A stretch of DNA of 64,000 nt from Bradyrhizobium sp. SZCCT0231 (GCF_018130245.1 NZ_JAFCKP010000014.1:120594-184593); one strand, 5' to 3'. Shown: positions 1 through 8,760, counted from the stretch's first letter. The notes: generated by a model not told the origin, from the sequence alone. Numbers and translations are program-made.

Positions 1-213
1 GGCGTTCAGCAAGGCAAAACCGTCGGCGAGGCTGGCACCGGAGCCGCCGAGATCGTCGGGCACCCACGACAATGGCAGGCCGGCTTCGCTCAGCGCCTGC
101 CACAGCGGCGCCTGCCAGGAATTCTTCTTGTCGTTGTTGATGGTTTGCGGATCGGCGAGATCGGCGAAGATCTTCTCCGCGGTCTCGACGACGATATTGT
201 CACTCTCCGCCAC
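1..213 (-). CDS. acyl-CoA dehydrogenase, N-terminal part (cut by window edge)
   Basis: Only the first 71 codons are inside the window; the gene runs off the left edge. The reading from a GTG at 213, preceded by a GGGGAA ribosome-binding site, gives an N-terminus with the stretch WQALSEAGLPLSWVPDDLGG. This resembles the first helical domain of acyl-CoA dehydrogenases, which oxidise acyl-CoA thioesters with FAD. The catalytic glutamate and FAD-contact motifs lie outside the window, so the substrate cannot be judged. It is divergent from the SDR gene at 464. Confidence 0.6.
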   Translation of the reverse strand, partial: MAESDNIVVETAEKIFADLADPQTINNDKKNSWQAPLWQALSEAGLPLSWVPDDLGGSGASLADGFALLNA

Positions 214-463
214 AGCGTTCCCCGTGTCTTGCCATTGGCGCGTCCCGCCTCCTTGGGCCGGCGCGCAGGTTCTTCTTGCGCCCGATGATCGGAAAAAGCC
301 ATGGCCCTGACAAGCGTTGATCGCAGGTCCATCTGCGGCGCCGGCATGGGGGCAGGCTTCAAGAAATGCTAATTCCGCTTAGCGGAGTTTGCTCGATTTG
401 CAGGGCGCGGCAAACTCGCTAAACAAGGCGCGGAAGATCAGAGCCACGGGGAAGGAAATCAGG

Positions 464-1249
464 ATGGCCAAGGACAATCTGTGCGCAATCGTGACGGGGT
501 CTGCCTCAGGCCTTGGCGCGGCAACCGCGGAAATTCTGGCGCGCAGCGGGGCGCGGCTCGTCATCAACTATTCGTCGAGCCAGAAGGAAGCCGAGGCGAC
601 GGCTGAGCTCTGCCGCAAGGCCGGCGCGGCGGAGGTGCTGGTTGCGCAGGGCGACGTCTCGAAGGACGAGGATTGCCGCAAGATCGTCGCGGCGGCCAGC
701 GGCTGGGGCCGACTGGACATCCTCATCAACAATGCCGGCACCACCAAGCATGTCGCCCACGCCGATCTCGACGGCTTGTTGGCTGAAGATTTCCAGCGGC
801 TCTATGGCGTCAACACCATCGGCCCGTTCCAGATGGTGCGCGCCGCGCGCAGCCTGCTCGAGGCCGGTGCGAAGGCTTCAGGGCGGCCATCGGCGGTCGT
901 GAACGTCTCCTCGGTCGCCGGCATCAGCGGCGTCGGTTCGTCGATCGCCTATGCCGCGAGCAAAGGCGCGCTCAACACCATGACGCTGTCGCTGTCGCGC
1001 GCGCTGGCGCCGCTGATCCGCGTCAACACGGTCTGCCCCGGCTATATCGACACGCCCTGGTTCACCAAGGGGCGTGGCGAGGCGCAGGCAAAGCAGGTGC
1101 GCGACAGCGTGGTGGCGAAGGTGCCGCTGAAGGTCGCATCATCGGCAGAGGACATCGCCCAGCTCGTCTGCTTCCTGGCGATGCCGGCCTCCAGCAACAT
1201 GACCGGCGAGGTCGTGCGGATGGATGCGGGGATGCATTTGATTACGTGA
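464..1249 (+). CDS. short-chain dehydrogenase/reductase (SDR family)
   Basis: A 261-residue classical SDR, an NAD(P)-dependent oxidoreductase of unknown substrate. The cofactor-binding glycine motif TGSASGLG is at residues 11-18, NNAG at 89-92, and the catalytic serine near 149-150, Tyr163 and Lys167 (YAASK) are present, so the enzyme looks intact. The C-terminal part has the usual PGYIDTPW segment after the active site. The ATG at 464 follows a GGGGAAGGAAATCAGG ribosome-binding region; a longer reading from 389 exists but has no such support. It stands alone between an acyl-CoA dehydrogenase and a palindromic repeat, so the neighbours do not reveal its pathway beyond CoA-ester or fatty-acid-like catabolism. 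Confidence 0.85.
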   Translation: MAKDNLCAIVTGSASGLGAATAEILARSGARLVINYSSSQKEAEATAELCRKAGAAEVLVAQGDVSKDEDCRKIVAAASGWGRLDILINNAGTTKHVAHADLDGLLAEDFQRLYGVNTIGPFQMVRAARSLLEAGAKASGRPSAVVNVSSVAGISGVGSSIAYAASKGALNTMTLSLSRALAPLIRVNTVCPGYIDTPWFTKGRGEAQAKQVRDSVVAKVPLKVASSAEDIAQLVCFLAMPASSNMTGEVVRMDAGMHLIT

Positions 1250-1278
1250 TTGGCGCGGCTGGTGCGGCACACACAGGT

Positions 1279-1419
1279 GTCGTCCCGGCGAAGGCCGGGA
1301 CCCATAACCACAGGGAGTGGTTTGACGAAGACTGGTAACTCCGAGTCTTCGTCAAACCACTCCCTGTGGTTATGGGTCCCGGATCTGCGCGCGCTTGTGG
1401 CGCGCTTGTCCGGGACGAC
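1279..1419. repeat. dispersed palindromic repeat, family A copy 1
   Basis: A near-perfect palindrome of about 140 bp starts with GTCGTCCCGG and ends with CCGGGACGAC. The inner arms GGGACCCATAACCACAGGGA and its reverse complement flank a short centre containing GTAACTCCGAGTC. Two similar copies lie at 3733-3896 and 52783-52946. All three are intergenic and outside the island, so this is a chromosomal repeat family. It could fold into a long RNA hairpin and end transcription, but that is inference. Confidence 0.85.
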
Positions 1420-1430
1420 AGCGAGTGTGT

Positions 1431-1703
1431 TCAGCCTTTTATCACGCCGCTCGCGACCAGGCGGTGCCAGATGAACAGCACCACCACTGCGCCGACCGTG
1501 GCCATGATGAAGCCGGCGCCCTGGTCGGGGCTGTAATGGCCGATGGCCTGGCCGACGAAGGTCGCCAGAAAGGCGCCGGCGATGCCGAGGATGGTGGTGA
1601 GGATGAAGCCGCTCGGATTGTTCGGCCCCGGCGCCAGCCAGCGCGCGATGAGGCCGGCGACGAAGCCGACGACGATGATCCACAACAGGCCGCCCATGCT
1701 CAT
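1431..1703 (-). CDS. GlsB/YeaQ/YmgE-type small membrane protein
   Basis: A 90-residue protein with three hydrophobic segments (about 5-23, 31-52 and 62-83) and the family features GFVAGLIARWLAPG near the start and GIAGAFLATFVGQ in the middle. The GlsB/YeaQ/YmgE (transglycosylase-associated) family consists of small inner-membrane proteins that are often stress-induced; the biochemical role is not known. Length and topology match the family. It lies downstream of the YidB-like gene on the same strand and ends close to palindromic repeat A copy 1, which may separate it from the convergent SDR gene. Confidence 0.85.
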   Translation of the reverse strand: MSMGGLLWIIVVGFVAGLIARWLAPGPNNPSGFILTTILGIAGAFLATFVGQAIGHYSPDQGAGFIMATVGAVVVLFIWHRLVASGVIKG

Positions 1704-1731
1704 GAGTGTGCTCCCCTTTCCGAGAACGGCT

Positions 1732-2325
1732 TCAGATTCGGCCCGAGAGTTCGTTCTCGGTCGGCAGCCGCCCGTCCGGAGTCAGATGGTCGATCACCTG
1801 CGGCAGATATTGGCTGAGGCCGGAGAGCAGCTCCTCGCGTGACAGCCCGCTCTGGGCGGACAGGCTGTCGATCTGGTCGGCGCCGAGGGCGCTGGCGAGA
1901 TCGCCCGGTGCGATCGGCTTGTTCTCGCCCTTGCCGACCCAGGAATTCGCAGTGTCGCCTTGGCCGCTCTGCTGCAGCTGGTTGAGGAGATCGCCGAGCC
2001 CGCCGCTGAGCACGGTGCCGGCCGCGCCGCCCGCGAGCAGGCCGCCGAGGCCGCCCTTGAGCAGATCGCTGAGGCCGCCGCTATTGCCGCCGAGCGTGCT
2101 GTTGCTCGTATTGGCAGGCGTGGGAGGCGGCAGCGGTGAGCGTTGCTGCGGGGCAGGCGCCGCACCGGGCTGGCCGGCCGTCAGATGCTTGAACGCCTTC
2201 CAGGCGAGCAGGCCGAGCAGCGCCATGGTCATCGGCGACATGCCGCCGGAGGATTTCTCGGAGCTCGGCATGCTGGGGCCGCGCGGGCCGTTCTGCATGC
2301 CGTTGAGGACGTCGAGTAGACCCAT
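1732..2325 (-). CDS. YidB/DUF937-like protein
   Basis: A 197-residue protein beginning MGLLDVLNGMQ, with a short hydrophobic segment (about 29-45), a proline-rich linker, glycine-rich repeats (GGLGGLLAGGAAG) and a C-terminal domain with the pattern LGADQIDSLSAQSGLSREEL and YLPQVIDHLTPDG. This C-terminal pattern is typical of the YidB/DUF937 family, whose function is not established. The ATG at 2325 follows a GGAGAG ribosome-binding site; longer readings upstream lack one. It sits 28 bp before the GlsB-like gene, so the two may be co-transcribed as an envelope or stress-related pair. Confidence 0.8.
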   Translation of the reverse strand: MGLLDVLNGMQNGPRGPSMPSSEKSSGGMSPMTMALLGLLAWKAFKHLTAGQPGAAPAPQQRSPLPPPTPANTSNSTLGGNSGGLSDLLKGGLGGLLAGGAAGTVLSGGLGDLLNQLQQSGQGDTANSWVGKGENKPIAPGDLASALGADQIDSLSAQSGLSREELLSGLSQYLPQVIDHLTPDGRLPTENELSGRI

Positions 2326-2488
2326 GGTGCTCTCCTTTGGCGTTCTCGTTCGGCGAGCGCTCGCCGCTGACTGCCCCCGGCGCGAGAGCATATGGGGCAC
2401 TCATGACCGTTACAAGTCGGATGCGACGCGATTGGTTGCCGGCCGCGCCTCTGCTATCGAAGGCCGGTCATTCAGGGGAGCGAGCTCA

Positions 2489-3496
2489 GTGGTTACGGAT
2501 CGACCGATCGTGGTGGCCGGCGCCGGCGCCATCGGCTGTTTCGCCGGCGGCATGCTGGCCGCTGCCGGCCGCCGCGTCGCGCTGCTGGTGCGGCCGCGGG
2601 TGAAGACCGAGATCGAGCGGTTCGGCCTGCTTCTGACCGATTTCGACGGCTCCGAGAAGAGGCTTGGCGCGGGGCAGCTCGCGTTGTCAGAGGATCCTGC
2701 GATCTTCCACAGCGCCGGCATCGTGCTGGTGACGGTGAAGAGCGCCGACACCGCCGCTGTCGCGGACCAGATCGCGCAGCATGCGCCGCAGGATGCCGTC
2801 ATCGTCTCGCTCCAGAACGGCATCGGCAATGTCGCGGTGCTGCGCGAGCGGCTCGGCGGCCGCCGCGTGCTGGCCGGCATGGTCCCGTTCAACGTGATCG
2901 CGATGGGCGAGGGCCGTTTCCACCGCTCGACCTCCGGCGACATCCATGTCGGAGAGGACGCTGAGAACACGGCCGCCGCGCTCTCGGTCGCAGGCCTGAT
3001 GGTGCGCGCGAGCGGTGACATCACCGGCGTGCAATGGGGCAAGCTGATCATCAATCTGAACAATGCGCTCAGCGCGCTGTCGGACTTGCCGCTCGCTGCG
3101 CAATTGGCGAACCGCGACTGGCGCAGATTGTTCGCCGACCAGATGGCAGAGGGGCTGGCCGTGCTGAAGGCCGCCGGCATCGTGCCGGTTTCGTCGACGC
3201 CGATCCCGATGAGCTGGTCTCCGACCCTGCTGCGGCTGCCGGATGCGATCTTCACCGTGATCCTGGGACGCACGATGAAGATCGATCCCGAGGCGCGCTC
3301 CTCGATGTGGCAGGATCTGAAGCAGGGCCGCACGACCGAGATCGACTATCTCCAGGGTGCGGTCATCGCGCTCGCCGAGCAAAACAATGTCGGCGTGCCG
3401 TTGATGCGCCGCATTGTTGCGCTGATCAAGCAAGCCGAGGCGGCCGGCAAGGGCCCGCCGCGGCTGACGCCGCAGCAGATCCGCGGGGCGGCGTGA
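2489..3496 (+). CDS. 2-dehydropantoate 2-reductase-like protein (ketopantoate reductase family)
   Basis: A 335-residue NADPH-dependent reductase of the PanE/ApbA family. The N-terminal Rossmann motif AGAGAIGCFAG spans residues 10-20, SLQNGIGN lies in the cofactor domain, and WGKLIINLNNALSALSDLP carries the conserved lysine and asparagine that bind the keto acid. PanE reduces ketopantoate to pantoate in the pantothenate pathway, but many paralogs act on other 2-keto acids, and a second paralog lies at 54951-55925. The start is the GTG at 2489, preceded by GGGGAG; the open frame extends far upstream but overlaps the divergent YidB-like gene, so the longer form is unlikely. Followed at 17 bp by a small secreted protein gene. 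Confidence 0.82.
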   Translation: MVTDRPIVVAGAGAIGCFAGGMLAAAGRRVALLVRPRVKTEIERFGLLLTDFDGSEKRLGAGQLALSEDPAIFHSAGIVLVTVKSADTAAVADQIAQHAPQDAVIVSLQNGIGNVAVLRERLGGRRVLAGMVPFNVIAMGEGRFHRSTSGDIHVGEDAENTAAALSVAGLMVRASGDITGVQWGKLIINLNNALSALSDLPLAAQLANRDWRRLFADQMAEGLAVLKAAGIVPVSSTPIPMSWSPTLLRLPDAIFTVILGRTMKIDPEARSSMWQDLKQGRTTEIDYLQGAVIALAEQNNVGVPLMRRIVALIKQAEAAGKGPPRLTPQQIRGAA

Positions 3497-3512
3497 GTGA
3501 AGGAGGAACGCG

Positions 3513-3716
3513 ATGAAGCGTTGTCTGATGATCGGGATCGCGCTGGCCGCGTTCTGCGGCGCATCGGCGCTCGCCCATGCGAGGCCGCCGACGGTCGTGA
3601 ACTCTCCCGGCTATGACAGGCGATTGCAGGAGAGCAGGTCGCAGTTGGGTGGTTCGCCCGTAGTGACTGCGCCGGCAAATGCGCCGAAGCGCAGCAAGAA
3701 GAAGCATCCAGACTGA
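3513..3716 (+). CDS. small secreted protein of unknown function
   Basis: A 67-residue protein with a clear signal peptide: positively charged MKRC, a hydrophobic core to about residue 20, and a likely cleavage after ALAHA. The mature part is short, with a lysine-rich tail (KRSKKKHPD). A GGAGG ribosome-binding site precedes the ATG by 8 bases. I recognise no domain. It follows the ketopantoate-reductase-like gene closely and may be co-transcribed, but the shared role is not evident. Confidence 0.65.
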   Translation: MKRCLMIGIALAAFCGASALAHARPPTVVNSPGYDRRLQESRSQLGGSPVVTAPANAPKRSKKKHPD

Positions 3717-3732
3717 GTCCACACCCTCCGCC

Positions 3733-3896
3733 GTCGTCCCGGACAAGCGCGCCTCAAGCGCGCGCCGATCCGGGACCCATAACCACAGGGAGGAGTTGTG
3801 ACGCGAGGCTGGTAACTCCGAGTCTTCGCCAAATTCAATTCGGTGGCTATGGATCCCGGATCTACGCGCGCTTGAGGCGCGCTTGTCCGGGACGAC
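3733..3896. repeat. dispersed palindromic repeat, family A copy 2
   Basis: Begins GTCGTCCCGGACAAGCGCGC and ends with the reverse complement, with inner CCGGGACCCATAACCACAGG on the left and a partly diverged right arm. It lies between the convergent genes ending at 3716 and 3937, a usual position for such elements. Confidence 0.85.
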
Positions 3897-3936
3897 AGCG
3901 GAGTTTGCCGCAGCAGCGGAACGAAAGCCGAGAAAC

Positions 3937-4560
3937 TCACCCCTTCTTCGCGGGCTTGCTCGGTGTCGGGTTGAACAGCTTCTTCAGATCGTTCAGGCTT
4001 TCCGATAGCCGCGGCCATTCGCAGGAGAACGAGCCCTTGGTGCAGGGTGCGCTCTTTGGCCTCGCACCTGCGGCCTGCTGGACCTTCGGCCGCTCGACCG
4101 GGATAGGCACGCGCTCGACTTCGGTTCGCAGCGCGACCTGCTGAAGCTGCTGCACCTGTTGCTCTTGCTGCTCGCGCTGCTGGCGCGCCGTGGCTCGGGC
4201 CACTTCATTGCTGCGGCGCTGATTGGCGAGATAGGCGGTGTAGGCTTCGTCGATCTTCTTCTGTTCCTCCGGCGTCGGATTGGGGCCGGCGATGTCGAAG
4301 GTGCGATCCTGAAGGAAGTCGTAATAGGAATAGCCGCCGCCCGGCTTGCGGCGGCCGGCAAACTTGGCGTTGCAATCGGCAAGCGCGGCGGTCTTCTCGG
4401 ATTTGGTTGCGGCCTTCTCGGCGGCGTCGGCGCATTCCTCGAAATCGACCGGCGCACGTTTCCACCATTGCGCCTCGGCATCCGTATGCGTCAGCAGGAA
4501 AAAGCCTGCTGCGGCAACGAGAAGCAGCGCTGCACGAGGCGATGTAACGACGGCCGACAT
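3937..4560 (-). CDS. secreted or periplasmic protein with Gln-rich coiled coil, function unknown
   Basis: A 207-residue protein. Residues 1-30 form a signal peptide ending near TDAEAQ. A cysteine pair (ECADAAEK and LADCNAKFAG) follows, then GGGYSYYDFLQDRTFDIAGPNPTPEEQKK, which could be a short conserved domain. A segment near 120-145 is glutamine- and arginine-rich (QQREQQEQQVQQLQQ) and likely coiled coil. A second cysteine pair is near the end (APCTKGSFSC), and the tail is basic. Cysteine pairing fits an exported protein. No family is recognised. It is read on the strand opposite the acyl-CoA synthetase gene upstream. Confidence 0.6.
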   Translation of the reverse strand: MSAVVTSPRAALLLVAAAGFFLLTHTDAEAQWWKRAPVDFEECADAAEKAATKSEKTAALADCNAKFAGRRKPGGGYSYYDFLQDRTFDIAGPNPTPEEQKKIDEAYTAYLANQRRSNEVARATARQQREQQEQQVQQLQQVALRTEVERVPIPVERPKVQQAAGARPKSAPCTKGSFSCEWPRLSESLNDLKKLFNPTPSKPAKKG

Positions 4561-4803
4561 TCTACGAGAGCATTCCTTGCGAAACTCAACCCGAACTGAG
4601 TCGAGTCGGATTTTTGCCCCTTTATCGCCGCCTTGTCACCCATGGAACCCTGGAATTTCATGGCTGGAATGCTGACATTTTGTGCTTGACGTGGCGCAGG
4701 AGTCACAGCGCCGTGCCGACAGGCTGTTACACTCATGTTGCGAGCGCCTCACTCTCTGCGGCGACGCCAAGAAAACGATGTGGAAACGAAGTGGAAACGC
4801 CTG

Positions 4804-6321
4804 ATGCTGCTCCCCCTGTCCGACGTGCCGCGCTGGTACGCTGAACGCAAACCGCAAGGCACGATCGCCGTCCGTCATGGACAGGACACGCTGACATGGG
4901 ACGAGCTCGAGCGCGGCGCCAACCGGCGCGCGCGGGCGTTTGCGGCCAAGGGCGTCAAGCCCGGCGATTTCGTCGCGATCGGTTTGCCCAACGGCAACGC
5001 GTTCTTCGAGACCTCCTTCGCGGTCTGGAAATGCGGAGCGACGCCGACCTCGCTGTCATGGCGGCTGCCGCGCGGCGAAGCCGCCGCGGTGCTCGACATT
5101 CTCAAGCCGGCGCTGGTGGTCGGCGGCGAGGCAGACTGGAACGCGCCGAACCGCCTGCCTGCGGATTTCGTGCCGGAAGGCTTTTCGGACGAGCCGCTCA
5201 ATCCGCCGGTGGCGCGCTACTGGAAGGCCATGACCTCAGGCGGTTCGACCGGGCGACCGAAGGTGATTCTCGATCATCATCCGGCTGTCACCGACACCGT
5301 CGCCGTGCCGCCGCTCAACATTCCCTTCGGCGTCTCGCTGCTCAATCCCGGTCCGCTCTACCACAATGCGCCGTTCATCGTGTCGCATTATGCGCTGTTT
5401 GCGGGCGGGAAGCTTACGGGCCTGACCAGGTTCGACGCCGAGGAGACATTGCGCCAGATCGAACGCGAGCGCGTGCAATGGGTCAATTTCGTGCCGACCA
5501 TGATGCACCGGATCTGGGCGCTGCCGGAGCACGTGCGCAACTCTTACGACGTAGCGAGCCTGCAGACAGTCTTCCACATGGCAGCTCCGATGCCGCCCTG
5601 GCTGAAGGAGAACTGGATCGCTTGGCTCGGACCTGAGCGGATCTGGGAGCTCTATGGCGGCACCGAGCGCCAGGGCGCCTGCATCATATCAGGCACGGAA
5701 TGGCTGATGCACAAGGGCTCGGTCGGCAAGATCGGCGACATGGCGAAGCTTCGCATCATCGGCGAGGACGGCAACGATGTCGCGCCGGGCGAGACCGGCG
5801 AGATCTACTTCCTCAACAATGACGGCAAGGACGCCACCTATCATTATCTCGGTGCCGAGCCGAAACGCCGCGCTGACGGCTGGGAGTCGCTCGGCGATAT
5901 CGGCCGGCTGGATGCGGAAGGCTATCTCTATCTCGGTGACCGCCTCGCCGACATGGTGCTGCGTGGCGGCGCCAACATCTATCCGGCCGAGGTCGAGGCC
6001 GCGGTCTCTGCCTGCCCCGGCGTGCGCTCCAGCGTCGTCGTGGGCTTGCCAGATCCGGAATTGGGCCAGCGCGTGCATGCCATCATCGAGCCGGAGCCCG
6101 ATGCGGACGGCCAGGCCATCGCTGACGGCATGGCGGATTTCCTCAAGGACCGGCTGAGCCGCTACAAGCATCCCGAGAGCTTCGAATTCGTCAGCGCCCC
6201 GCCGCGCGATGATTCAGGCAAGGTTCGCAGAACGCTGTTGCGCGACGAGCGCGCGGCGTGGATGAAGGAAGGGCGCGCGTTCCGGATTTTGCCGGCGAAG
6301 GCGTCGGCGCATGCCGAATAA
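4804..6321 (+). CDS. AMP-forming acyl-CoA synthetase/ligase
   Basis: A 505-residue enzyme of the adenylate-forming superfamily, which activates a carboxylic acid with ATP and then forms a CoA thioester. The phosphate-binding loop MTSGGSTGRPK is near residue 143, the YGGTE motif near 284, the GDIG hinge region near 362, and the C-terminal RGGANIYPAEVE motif near 385 is typical of this superfamily. The ATG at 4804 gives a family-like N-terminus; in-frame starts at 4735 (ATG) and 4780 (GTG) are possible but lack a clear ribosome-binding site. It heads a likely operon with an RraA-like protein, a cupin and a Bug-type binding protein, suggesting uptake and activation of an organic acid. The acid cannot be named. 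Confidence 0.85.
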   Translation: MLLPLSDVPRWYAERKPQGTIAVRHGQDTLTWDELERGANRRARAFAAKGVKPGDFVAIGLPNGNAFFETSFAVWKCGATPTSLSWRLPRGEAAAVLDILKPALVVGGEADWNAPNRLPADFVPEGFSDEPLNPPVARYWKAMTSGGSTGRPKVILDHHPAVTDTVAVPPLNIPFGVSLLNPGPLYHNAPFIVSHYALFAGGKLTGLTRFDAEETLRQIERERVQWVNFVPTMMHRIWALPEHVRNSYDVASLQTVFHMAAPMPPWLKENWIAWLGPERIWELYGGTERQGACIISGTEWLMHKGSVGKIGDMAKLRIIGEDGNDVAPGETGEIYFLNNDGKDATYHYLGAEPKRRADGWESLGDIGRLDAEGYLYLGDRLADMVLRGGANIYPAEVEAAVSACPGVRSSVVVGLPDPELGQRVHAIIEPEPDADGQAIADGMADFLKDRLSRYKHPESFEFVSAPPRDDSGKVRRTLLRDERAAWMKEGRAFRILPAKASAHAE

Positions 6322-6347
6322 GAAAATTCACGAAAGGACTCTTTGAC

Positions 6348-6986
6348 ATGACGATCACGATCGCAGCGAACAGCGTGCCCAAGCCGCCGGCCGAGATCAT
6401 CGAAGGTTTCAGGGGGGCGCCGACCTCGGTCATTTCAGACAATCTCGCCCGGCTGCCCGGCGCGGTGGGGCTGAAACCCTATCATCGCGGCGGCAAGCTG
6501 GTGGGGACGGCCTTCACCGTGCGCACCCGTCCCGGCGACAATCTCGCCATCCACCGCGCGCTCGAGCTGGTCGGCCCCGGCGACGTCATCGTGGTCGATG
6601 GCGGCGGCGATGAGACCCGCGCGCTGGTCGGCGAGATCATGAAGAACATCGCGCAATGGCGCAAAGCGGAAGGCTATGTCATCGACGGCGCGATCCGCGA
6701 TGTCGCGGCCTTCGCGGCCGACGACTTTCCCTGCTACGCCCGCGCTGTGATCCATCGCGGCCCGTACAAGAACGGCCCCGGCGAGATCAACGTGCCGGTG
6801 ACGATCGGCGGCAGCGTGATTGCGCCCGGCGACATCGTCGTCGGCGACGAGGACGGCGTGGTGTCGTTTCCCGCCGCCGGCGCCGCCGCCCTGCTGGACG
6901 CGGTCCGCACCCAGGTCGCGCGCGAGGAGGAGACCATGAAGGCGATCCGCGAGGGCCGCTATCAGGGCTCGTATGGCAAAGCCTGA
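6348..6986 (+). CDS. RraA-like protein (possible 4-hydroxy-4-methyl-2-oxoglutarate aldolase type)
   Basis: A 212-residue protein with the RraA/HMG-aldolase fold signature: PTSVISDNLARL near the start, the GDVIVVDGGGDETRALVGE loop, and VIDGAIRDVAAF in the middle. Family members either bind RNase E as regulators or, more often in this setting, act as class II aldolases on 4-hydroxy-4-methyl-2-oxoglutarate or related acids. The loop and the Asp in DGAIRD are retained. An AAAGGA ribosome-binding site precedes the ATG. Placement between an acyl-CoA synthetase and a cupin argues for a catabolic role rather than RNase control. Confidence 0.8.
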   Translation: MTITIAANSVPKPPAEIIEGFRGAPTSVISDNLARLPGAVGLKPYHRGGKLVGTAFTVRTRPGDNLAIHRALELVGPGDVIVVDGGGDETRALVGEIMKNIAQWRKAEGYVIDGAIRDVAAFAADDFPCYARAVIHRGPYKNGPGEINVPVTIGGSVIAPGDIVVGDEDGVVSFPAAGAAALLDAVRTQVAREEETMKAIREGRYQGSYGKA

Positions 6987-7011
6987 CCAGAGAAAATGTA
7001 GGGAGGATGGC

Positions 7012-7383
7012 GTGAGCCAGAAGGACGAATTCCACAATCTCGACGATACCAGCGACGGGCTGTTCCGCGAGCTCGCAGCCGGCGTGACCACGCGCATCTT
7101 CTCCGGCGAGCAGGCGATGCTGTCGGTGGTGACGCTGGCGCCGCATGCGCAAGGTTCGCTGCACCATCATCCCGAGGAGCAGTGGGGCGTGCTGCTCGAC
7201 GGCTCCGCCATCCGGGTCCAGGGCGATGAGGAAATTCCGGTGAAAAAGGGCGATTTCTGGCGCACGCCAGGGAACGTGCCGCACACCATGCGCGCCGGCC
7301 CTGAGGGCGCCCGCGTGCTGGACATCTTCAGTCCGCCTCGGCCAGAATACAGAAAAGCGGGTTCGGGTTTCGGAATGACCTAA
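7012..7383 (+). CDS. cupin-domain protein
   Basis: A 123-residue single-domain cupin. Motif 1 is seen as GSLHHHPEEQWGVLLDG, with the two metal-binding histidines and glutamate, and motif 2 as PGNVPHTMRAG with the last histidine. Small cupins of this type are metal-binding isomerases, dioxygenases or sugar/acid-binding proteins; the activity here is unknown. The GTG at 7012 follows a strong GGGAGGA site, preferable to the ATG at 6973 that overlaps the previous gene. Third gene of the operon from 4804. Confidence 0.8.
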   Translation: MSQKDEFHNLDDTSDGLFRELAAGVTTRIFSGEQAMLSVVTLAPHAQGSLHHHPEEQWGVLLDGSAIRVQGDEEIPVKKGDFWRTPGNVPHTMRAGPEGARVLDIFSPPRPEYRKAGSGFGMT

Positions 7384-7428
7384 GCGCCAAAGAGCAAAAG
7401 CCAGGCGCGGAAACAAAGGGAGGGGACC

Positions 7429-8385
7429 ATGACGATCACACGACGGGCGCTGCTGGCTGCGCCCGCCATCCTCGCGATGGCACCGGCGAGCGCGCAGGCC
7501 TCGAAGATCACGCTGGTGGTGCCGTTTCCGCCGGGCGGCTCGACCGATGCCATGGCGCGGCTGCTGCAGAGCAACCTGCAGACCAAGCTCAACCGCATCG
7601 TCGTGGTCGAGAACAAATCGGGGGCGGCCGGTGCGCTCGGTGCGGCGCAGGTCGCCAAGAGCCCGGCGGACGGCTCGACGTTCCTGGTGACGTTCGATTC
7701 CCATGCGGTGATCCCGTCGATCCTCGACAAGCCTCCGGTCGATGTCGAGCGCGAGCTGATGCCGGTGCTGCTGATCGGCACCGCGCCTTACGTGATCGCC
7801 GCCGGCGCCGGCCGTCCCTACAAGAGCTTTGCCGACGTGGTCGCCGCCTGCAAGGCGACGCCCGGCGCGGTGAAATACGCTTCCGTCGGCATCGGCACGC
7901 TCGGCCATCTCGCCATGACCGTGCTCGGCAGCAAAGCCGGGGTCGAGATCATGCATGTGCCCTATCGCGGCGGCGGGCCGGCCATGAACGACGTGCTCGG
8001 CGGCCATGTCGATCTCATCGCGGGATCGGCTGCGCTGGTCGCCGCCCAGCTCGGCACCAACATGCTGCGCCCGATCCTGCAGCTCGGCCGCGAGCGGCTG
8101 CCGGCCCTGCCGGACACGCAGACCGCGATCGAGGCTGGCTTTCCCGATTTCGAGACGTTGGCCTGGTGGGGCATCTTCGCGCCCGCGGGCACGCCGCCGG
8201 ACGTGGTCGCGGCCATGGCGACGGCATCCAAGGAGATCCTGAGCGAGCCCGCGACCGCCGCTCAGCTCAAGGACACCCAGCACATGACGCTGCTGCTCCA
8301 GGACGGCGCCGCCTTCAAGACCTTCTTCGACAGGCAGGTCGCCTATTGGGGCAAGGTGGTGAAGGACAACAATATCAGGGCATGA
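7429..8385 (+). CDS. Bug-type (TctC) periplasmic solute-binding protein
   Basis: A 318-residue exported binding protein. The first 24 residues form a signal peptide with a twin-arginine-like start (ITRRALLAAPAIL) and cleavage near AQA. The family signature VVPFPPGGSTDAMARL follows, then VVENKSGAAGALGA and YRGGGPAMNDVLGGHVD. Bug proteins deliver organic acids to tripartite tricarboxylate (TctAB) carriers or act as sensors; no TctA or TctB gene is nearby, which is common for orphan Bug genes. Last gene of the operon that starts with the acyl-CoA synthetase, whose substrate it may bind. Confidence 0.88.
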   Translation: MTITRRALLAAPAILAMAPASAQASKITLVVPFPPGGSTDAMARLLQSNLQTKLNRIVVVENKSGAAGALGAAQVAKSPADGSTFLVTFDSHAVIPSILDKPPVDVERELMPVLLIGTAPYVIAAGAGRPYKSFADVVAACKATPGAVKYASVGIGTLGHLAMTVLGSKAGVEIMHVPYRGGGPAMNDVLGGHVDLIAGSAALVAAQLGTNMLRPILQLGRERLPALPDTQTAIEAGFPDFETLAWWGIFAPAGTPPDVVAAMATASKEILSEPATAAQLKDTQHMTLLLQDGAAFKTFFDRQVAYWGKVVKDNNIRA

Positions 8386-8466
8386 GAGGCCCTTGCCCGG
8401 GATTGCCATCCCAGGTCCGGTGGCAAGTCCGATGTCAGGTCCGGTGCGCTCGCGCGGGCCTGAGCG

Positions 8467-8760
8467 TCAGAGCATCTTGCCAACGATCTTTGTCATATCC
8501 GCCGCCGAAAACGCGCGCAGCGTTTCGGTGCGGACATTGCCGAGTGCGCTGAGACTGAGGCTGAGCGACATCGCGGAAGCCTCATCTGGAGCCTCGAGAA
8601 AGGTCACGACGTCATATCGTCCCTGCGTCCAGACGATCTCTTTCACAGTCACGCCGAACGTTTTGGCCATCTCCTTGAAGGCCTCGGCCCGCTTCGGCGA
8701 GTCCTTGACGTTGCGGACGCCCTGATCCGTGAAGCTCCCCAGCACAACATAGGTTACCAT
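8467..8760 (-). CDS. GYD-domain protein
   Basis: A 97-residue protein with the GYD-family pattern: MVTYVVLGSFTDQGVRNVKDSP at the start, then VKEIVWTQGRYDVVTFLEAPD. The name-giving motif reads GRYD here. The family adopts a ferredoxin-like fold and its role is unknown. A GGAGG site precedes the ATG. It is convergent with the Bug gene and separated from it by about 80 bp containing short tandem-like GGTCCGGTG units. Confidence 0.8.
   Translation of the reverse strand: MVTYVVLGSFTDQGVRNVKDSPKRAEAFKEMAKTFGVTVKEIVWTQGRYDVVTFLEAPDEASAMSLSLSLSALGNVRTETLRAFSAADMTKIVGKML

Noticed and set aside
1706-2488. Long upstream extension of the ketopantoate-reductase frame (frame opens at 1706)
   Set aside because: It runs antisense through the YidB-like gene and reads as Ser/Pro/Arg-rich non-protein sequence; the GTG at 2489 has a good ribosome-binding site.
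6787-8409. 540-codon open frame on the minus strand
   Set aside because: Antisense to the Bug and cupin genes; composition is the usual shadow of GC-rich codons (Arg, His, Asp) with no domain.
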